Assembly: GCA_012727435.1 (NCBI GenBank)
Contig: JAAYHB010000008.1
Span: 21,949 to 85,948, forward strand
DNA length: 64,000 bases
Direction of reading: 5' to 3'
Source of the DNA: Clostridiales bacterium
GTDB taxonomy: Bacteria > Bacillota > Clostridia > Oscillospirales > CAG-272
Part shown: one piece after another, positions 60,827-64,000 of the stretch
Layout of the letters: every line of letters starts with the position of its first letter
Numbering within the stretch: position 1 is the stretch's first letter
Program-made: the position numbers and the translations under genes
Notes under the pieces: generated by a model
The model's input: the letters and a program-made list of their open reading frames with translations, nothing else
Database searches by the model: none
Told to the model about the DNA's origin: nothing

Positions 60827-61297
60827 TTAGCCGTTTTTTATCAGCTCGATAGCGTCGGGGTGCAGAACTCCCTCAAGCCCGCGCCCGTATCTTATCAGCT
60901 CGCGCGCAAAAGCCGAGCAAACAAAGGAATACTCGGCAGAGGTCGGTATGAACACCGTCTCGGCCTTCATCCCGAGGTGCCTGTTGATACCGGCAAGCAT
61001 CATCTCATAGCCGAAATCGGCCTCGTTGCGCACCCCCTTGACCACCGCGGCCGCACCAAGCTCGGCCACAAGGTCGACAAGCAGCCCCTGTGCGGCGATT
61101 ACCTCGACATTCTCAAGCCCCGCGCAGGAGACCTCGGCTATCATTTTCCGGCGGGAGAAATCAAACATCCCGACCTTTTCGGAGTTTTGCATTATCGCAA
61201 CATAAACCTTGTCAAAAAGCCCCGCCGCGCGCCTTGCCACGTCAAGGTGCCCGAGCGTGAAGGGGTCAAAGCTCCCCGGGAATACGCAGATCCTCAT
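60827..61297 (-). CDS. coaD: Phosphopantetheine adenylyltransferase
   Basis: Penultimate step of CoA synthesis. 156 residues from the ATG at 61297; a frame to 61357 has no family similarity and overlaps the rsmD stop. MRICVFPGSFDPFTLGHLDV gives the HxGH box, VVKGVRNEADFGYE and FIPTSAEYSFVCSAFARELI complete the fold. rsmD lies directly upstream, the order found in most Firmicutes. Confidence 0.97.
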   Translation of the reverse strand: MRICVFPGSFDPFTLGHLDVARRAAGLFDKVYVAIMQNSEKVGMFDFSRRKMIAEVSCAGLENVEVIAAQGLLVDLVAELGAAAVVKGVRNEADFGYEMMLAGINRHLGMKAETVFIPTSAEYSFVCSAFARELIRYGRGLEGVLHPDAIELIKNG

Positions 61298-61353
61298 TGT
61301 TTTTATTCTCCTGTCCTGTGAATTAACCTCATGTGCCGGCTGTGCTGCAAACC

Positions 61354-61920
61354 TCAAACCTCACCGCCGCCAAACCTCAGCAGGTTGATATATGTGACAC
61401 CGTACTTTCTTGTGGTTATTCCCTCGTAGCGGTTGCCTGCCAACAGCCCGCCGGGTAAACCATACTCCCCGCCCTCGCAGACTATCAGCGCCCCGGGGTT
61501 GAGCAGGCGGTATTTGTCAAGCAACTCAAGCGATTTTGCCACGAGTCCCTGCCCGTAAGGCGGGTCGACAAAGACAATGTCAAACCTGACTCTCCCCGCA
61601 AGTCGGCCGAGAATTTCGGCAAAGTCACCTGCAAGTATAGTGCAGTTTTCAAGCAGCCGGGTCTTTTGGGCATTTTTTCTGATGACCGCAACAGCATCGG
61701 CAGAATGGTCGACAAATGTCGCGTGAGCCGCCCCCCGGCTGAGCGCCTCAAGGCCCATCTGCCCCGAGCCGGCAAAGAGGTCGAGCACCTCCCGGCCTTC
61801 AATATCAAACTGGATCATGGAAAAGACTGCCTCCTTCACCCGCTCGGCAGTCGGGCGGGTGCGCTCGCCCGCGGGGGCAAGCAGGCGGGTTCCACGTGCT
61901 TTTCCGGTTATAATGCGCAT
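61354..61920 (-). CDS. rsmD: 16S rRNA (guanine(966)-N2)-methyltransferase
   Basis: 188 residues, Rossmann methyltransferase. MRIITGKARGTRLLAPAGERTRPT is the family start (as MRIITGKARGTRL); VLDLFAGSGQMGLEALSRGA binds SAM and FDIVFVDPPYGQG is the catalytic (D/N)PPY site. Pairs with coaD. Confidence 0.96.
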   Translation of the reverse strand: MRIITGKARGTRLLAPAGERTRPTAERVKEAVFSMIQFDIEGREVLDLFAGSGQMGLEALSRGAAHATFVDHSADAVAVIRKNAQKTRLLENCTILAGDFAEILGRLAGRVRFDIVFVDPPYGQGLVAKSLELLDKYRLLNPGALIVCEGGEYGLPGGLLAGNRYEGITTRKYGVTYINLLRFGGGEV

Positions 61921-61985
61921 TTTGTGCCGCTCCTATTTTACCAAAAATCAGGCGGGTAAATCAAGCCGCAAAGCAAAATTCAAAA

Positions 61986-63815
61986 TTATTTATGAAAGTA
62001 GTTATACACCGCCTCGGCATCGCGCTTTGATATCCCCTTCACCGCCGCAATATCGTCCACCCCGGCCTTTTTTATGGCCATGAGCCCGCCGAAATGCCCG
62101 AGCAGGAGCTTTGCTTTTTTCTCCCCGATACCGGGGATTTCGGTCAGCGAGGATTTTTTCAGGGTCTTCCGCTTGGCTTTTTCGGTCTTTGAAGAGGTAA
62201 AGCGGTGCACTTCCTCCTGAATACGGTATATAAGCATGAACACCTGCCGTTCTTTTGCGATGTTTATCTCGCCGGTGTCGGTGCAGAGCGCGCGGGTTTT
62301 GTGGTGCTCGTCCTTGACCATGCCGAAAACCGGAATTTCGAGCCCCTTTTCTTCAAGCAGCCGGCGTATGGTCGACACATGACCCCGGCCGCCGTCAAGC
62401 AGTATCAGATCGGGAAGCTCAGAAAAGGAGCCGGCACTCTCTCCCAGCCGCGCAAGCCTGCGGGATATTGCCTCGCTCATGGCCGCGTAGTCGTCGGTTT
62501 CGGCGACACCGCGAATTGCAAAGCTGCGATAATCCCCTCTTTTGAATTTCCCGTCGGCCATGACTATCATTCCGCAGCGCATGTGCTCGCTCCCGATGTT
62601 TGATATGTCATACGCCTCAATGCGCGCGGGATATATCTCGAGCCCGAGTATCTTTGCAAGGCGCAATAGAATGCTCTCGTCCTTCTGCACCGACTCGCGA
62701 TATTCCCGGACAACCTCGGCGGCGTTTGCCACTGCCAGTTCGCAAAGCCCCTTCGCCTCGCCGCGCTGAGGTGTGGTGACCGAAACACTCCTGCCGGCAA
62801 TTTCCGACAGACAGGCCGTAAGTGCTGCATTTGCTTCCTCGTCGAGCGGGAAGGAGAGCAGTACCCGCGACGGGACATAATCCCGGGGACGGTAGTAGCC
62901 GCAGATAAAGGCCGACATTGATTCGGCGTCGGCAATCTCGCCCGACCCGAAAGGATATCCGTTCTTGTCGCTCAGCACGCCGTCGCGCACAGACAGGACA
63001 GAGACCGCGGCGCAGTCGCCGCCGTCGTACAGAGCGAAAACGTCGGCCTCCTCGCCGGGCGCAAACACCACCTTTTGCTTCTCGCGCAGCCGGTCGAGCG
63101 CGGCGATGATGTCGCGGCAGCGCGCCGCCTCCTCAAACCTCTCCTCCTCGGCGCATATCCTCATCCGCTCGGCGAGTTCGCGTTTTACCGCCTGAGTGTT
63201 GCCGCTGAGTATACGCGCGGCGTTCCTTATCAGTTCGGCATATTCTTCACGGCTGACCCTGCCGGTGCAGACGCCGCAGCAGCGCCCCATCTGGTAATAT
63301 ATACAGGGGCGCCCCCGGCCGATGTCCCGCGGGAAATTGCGCGAGCAGGAGGGCAGGCGCAGCGCCTTGTTCACCGCCCCGATAACAGAATAAACCGTCG
63401 AGGTCGAGGAATAGGGGCCGTAGTATTTCGCCCCGTCGTCCTCACGCCGGCGGGTGCAGACCAGCCGCGGGTATTCTCCGCTTGTAATTTTTATATACGG
63501 GTAGGACTTCGCGTCCTTGAGCTTGATGTTGTATTTCGGCGCATGCTGCTTAATGAAGGCGTTCTCAAGAGTCAGCGCCTCAATCTCGGTGCTACAGATG
63601 ACGACCTCAAAATCCCAGACAAGAGAGGCCATCCGCTCGGTCTTGGGGTCCTTCTCGCCGGCCTGAAAATACTGCGAGACCCGGTTTTTCAGCTTGCGCG
63701 ACTTGCCGACGTAAATCACGCGACCGCCCTTGTCGCGCATGATATAGACGCCGGGACAGGCCGGCAGCGAGTTTGCCTTGTCGAGCAGATATTCGGTTCT
63801 CTCCTGGTCTCTCAT
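61986..63815 (-). CDS. uvrC: UvrABC system protein C
   Basis: Makes both incisions in nucleotide excision repair. 609 residues. GIY-YIG nuclease at 15-90 (CPGVYIMRDKGGRVIYVGKS), a Cys-rich insert (GRPCIYYQMGRCCGVCTG), the UVR UvrB-binding motif near 200-235 (REEFEEAARCRDI-like, here EERFEEAARCRDI), an RNase H-like 5' nuclease (EAYDISNIGSEHMRCGMIV, LILLDGGRGHVS) and C-terminal helix-hairpin-helix pair (IPGIGEKKAKLLLGHFG). Intact in all domains. Confidence 0.98.
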   Translation of the reverse strand: MRDQERTEYLLDKANSLPACPGVYIMRDKGGRVIYVGKSRKLKNRVSQYFQAGEKDPKTERMASLVWDFEVVICSTEIEALTLENAFIKQHAPKYNIKLKDAKSYPYIKITSGEYPRLVCTRRREDDGAKYYGPYSSTSTVYSVIGAVNKALRLPSCSRNFPRDIGRGRPCIYYQMGRCCGVCTGRVSREEYAELIRNAARILSGNTQAVKRELAERMRICAEEERFEEAARCRDIIAALDRLREKQKVVFAPGEEADVFALYDGGDCAAVSVLSVRDGVLSDKNGYPFGSGEIADAESMSAFICGYYRPRDYVPSRVLLSFPLDEEANAALTACLSEIAGRSVSVTTPQRGEAKGLCELAVANAAEVVREYRESVQKDESILLRLAKILGLEIYPARIEAYDISNIGSEHMRCGMIVMADGKFKRGDYRSFAIRGVAETDDYAAMSEAISRRLARLGESAGSFSELPDLILLDGGRGHVSTIRRLLEEKGLEIPVFGMVKDEHHKTRALCTDTGEINIAKERQVFMLIYRIQEEVHRFTSSKTEKAKRKTLKKSSLTEIPGIGEKKAKLLLGHFGGLMAIKKAGVDDIAAVKGISKRDAEAVYNYFHK

Positions 63816-63960
63816 CTTTTCTCCGGTACTCGGTATAAATACTTACTTGTTTTGCACAATTCAAAATCAGGTTATCACGACGCAGCTGAATTTATCCCTG
63901 CCTATAATGATACCAGAAATTAAGACAGACAAAACAACCAGAATTAGTTAGAATGGAACT

Positions 63961-64000
63961 ATGGAAAAGAGAAGACATTTTACACCTGAAGAAAAAGCAA
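63961..64000 (+). CDS. Transposase, first 13 codons (runs off the right edge)
   Basis: ATGGAAAAGAGAAGACATTT opens MEKRRHFTPEEKA, a start typical of helix-turn-helix transposase subunits (IS3/IS911-type OrfA among others). The base composition is AT-rich compared with uvrC. A TATAAT at 63903-63908 could be its -10 box. The insertion end is not identifiable from this side. Too short to assign a family with certainty. Confidence 0.5.
   Translation, partial: MEKRRHFTPEEKA

Noticed and set aside
1..64000. CRISPR array
   Set aside because: No regularly spaced direct repeats were found; the dispersed hairpin repeats are kilobases apart.

Overview
The window looks like chromosome from an uncultured, fairly GC-rich, spore-forming member of the Clostridia. 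Three things point there: spoIVA; T-box and ZTP leaders in front of biosynthesis and aminoacylation genes; and a large single-chain FGAM synthase next to a PurO-like IMP cyclohydrolase. The TTGACA-17-TATAAT promoter form recurs at many places, with Shine-Dalgarno sites close to AGGAGG. Assignment to an Oscillospirales-like lineage is only a guess. Nothing here marks a plasmid, prophage or CRISPR locus. The only mobile DNA is the first 40 bases of a putative transposase at the right edge.

Layout. 1-2117 (minus): glgB then glgC, glycogen synthesis; glgB is cut by an in-frame UGA. 2430-7062 (plus): a Gld-type ABC export system (ATPase with an acidic tail, permease, GldG-like protein, DUF4340 protein). 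7100-8576: ireB-ribF and tRNA-Ser(CGA). 8646-9272: an AT-rich orphan membrane protein. 9417-22931 (minus): one ten-gene purine operon, purE-C-F-M-N, PurO-like cyclohydrolase, stand-alone AICAR formyltransferase, purD, purL and fhs. It starts at a strong promoter, passes through a ZTP (pfl) riboswitch with its own terminator, and ends at a strong terminator. 23018-26035 (plus): Sfp-type phosphopantetheinyl transferase and two transporters. 26349-29028 (minus): a PH-like membrane protein, rpmF and the YceD/DUF177 gene. 29194-31601 (plus): nnrD and aspartate kinase. 31734-32803 (minus): HIT protein and rpsU.

32930-43624 (minus) is a tight run of eleven genes: anchored transglutaminase, adenylation enzyme, carrier protein, MBOAT acyltransferase (a DltA/C/B-like set without an obvious DltD), rdgB, yhbY, nadD, yqeK, an LCP wall-polymer ligase, rsfS and leuS. 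43765-47267 (plus): an aconitase-family hydratase with NADP isocitrate dehydrogenase, which together would make 2-oxoglutarate. 47373-50170 (minus): an ABC exporter with an N-terminal zinc-ribbon module, overlapping a DUF1854 gene. 50425-50584: tRNA-Thr(GGU). 50650-54676 (plus): T-box-controlled valS and a DUF4349 lipoprotein. 54885-57551 (minus): mgsA, then a T-box (ACC specifier candidate) and thrS. 57664-59007 (plus): glyA. 59239-63815 (minus): spoIVA, coaD, rsmD, uvrC.

How the parts fit. fhs and glyA supply one-carbon units that PurN and the AICAR formyltransferase use, which suits control by ZTP, the alarmone of folate shortage. The aminoacyl-tRNA synthetase genes valS and thrS are read out by tRNA charging. 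Six intergenic copies of a double-hairpin repeat, whose first stem differs between copies while keeping its pairing, are the main structure that ordinary gene annotation does not explain.
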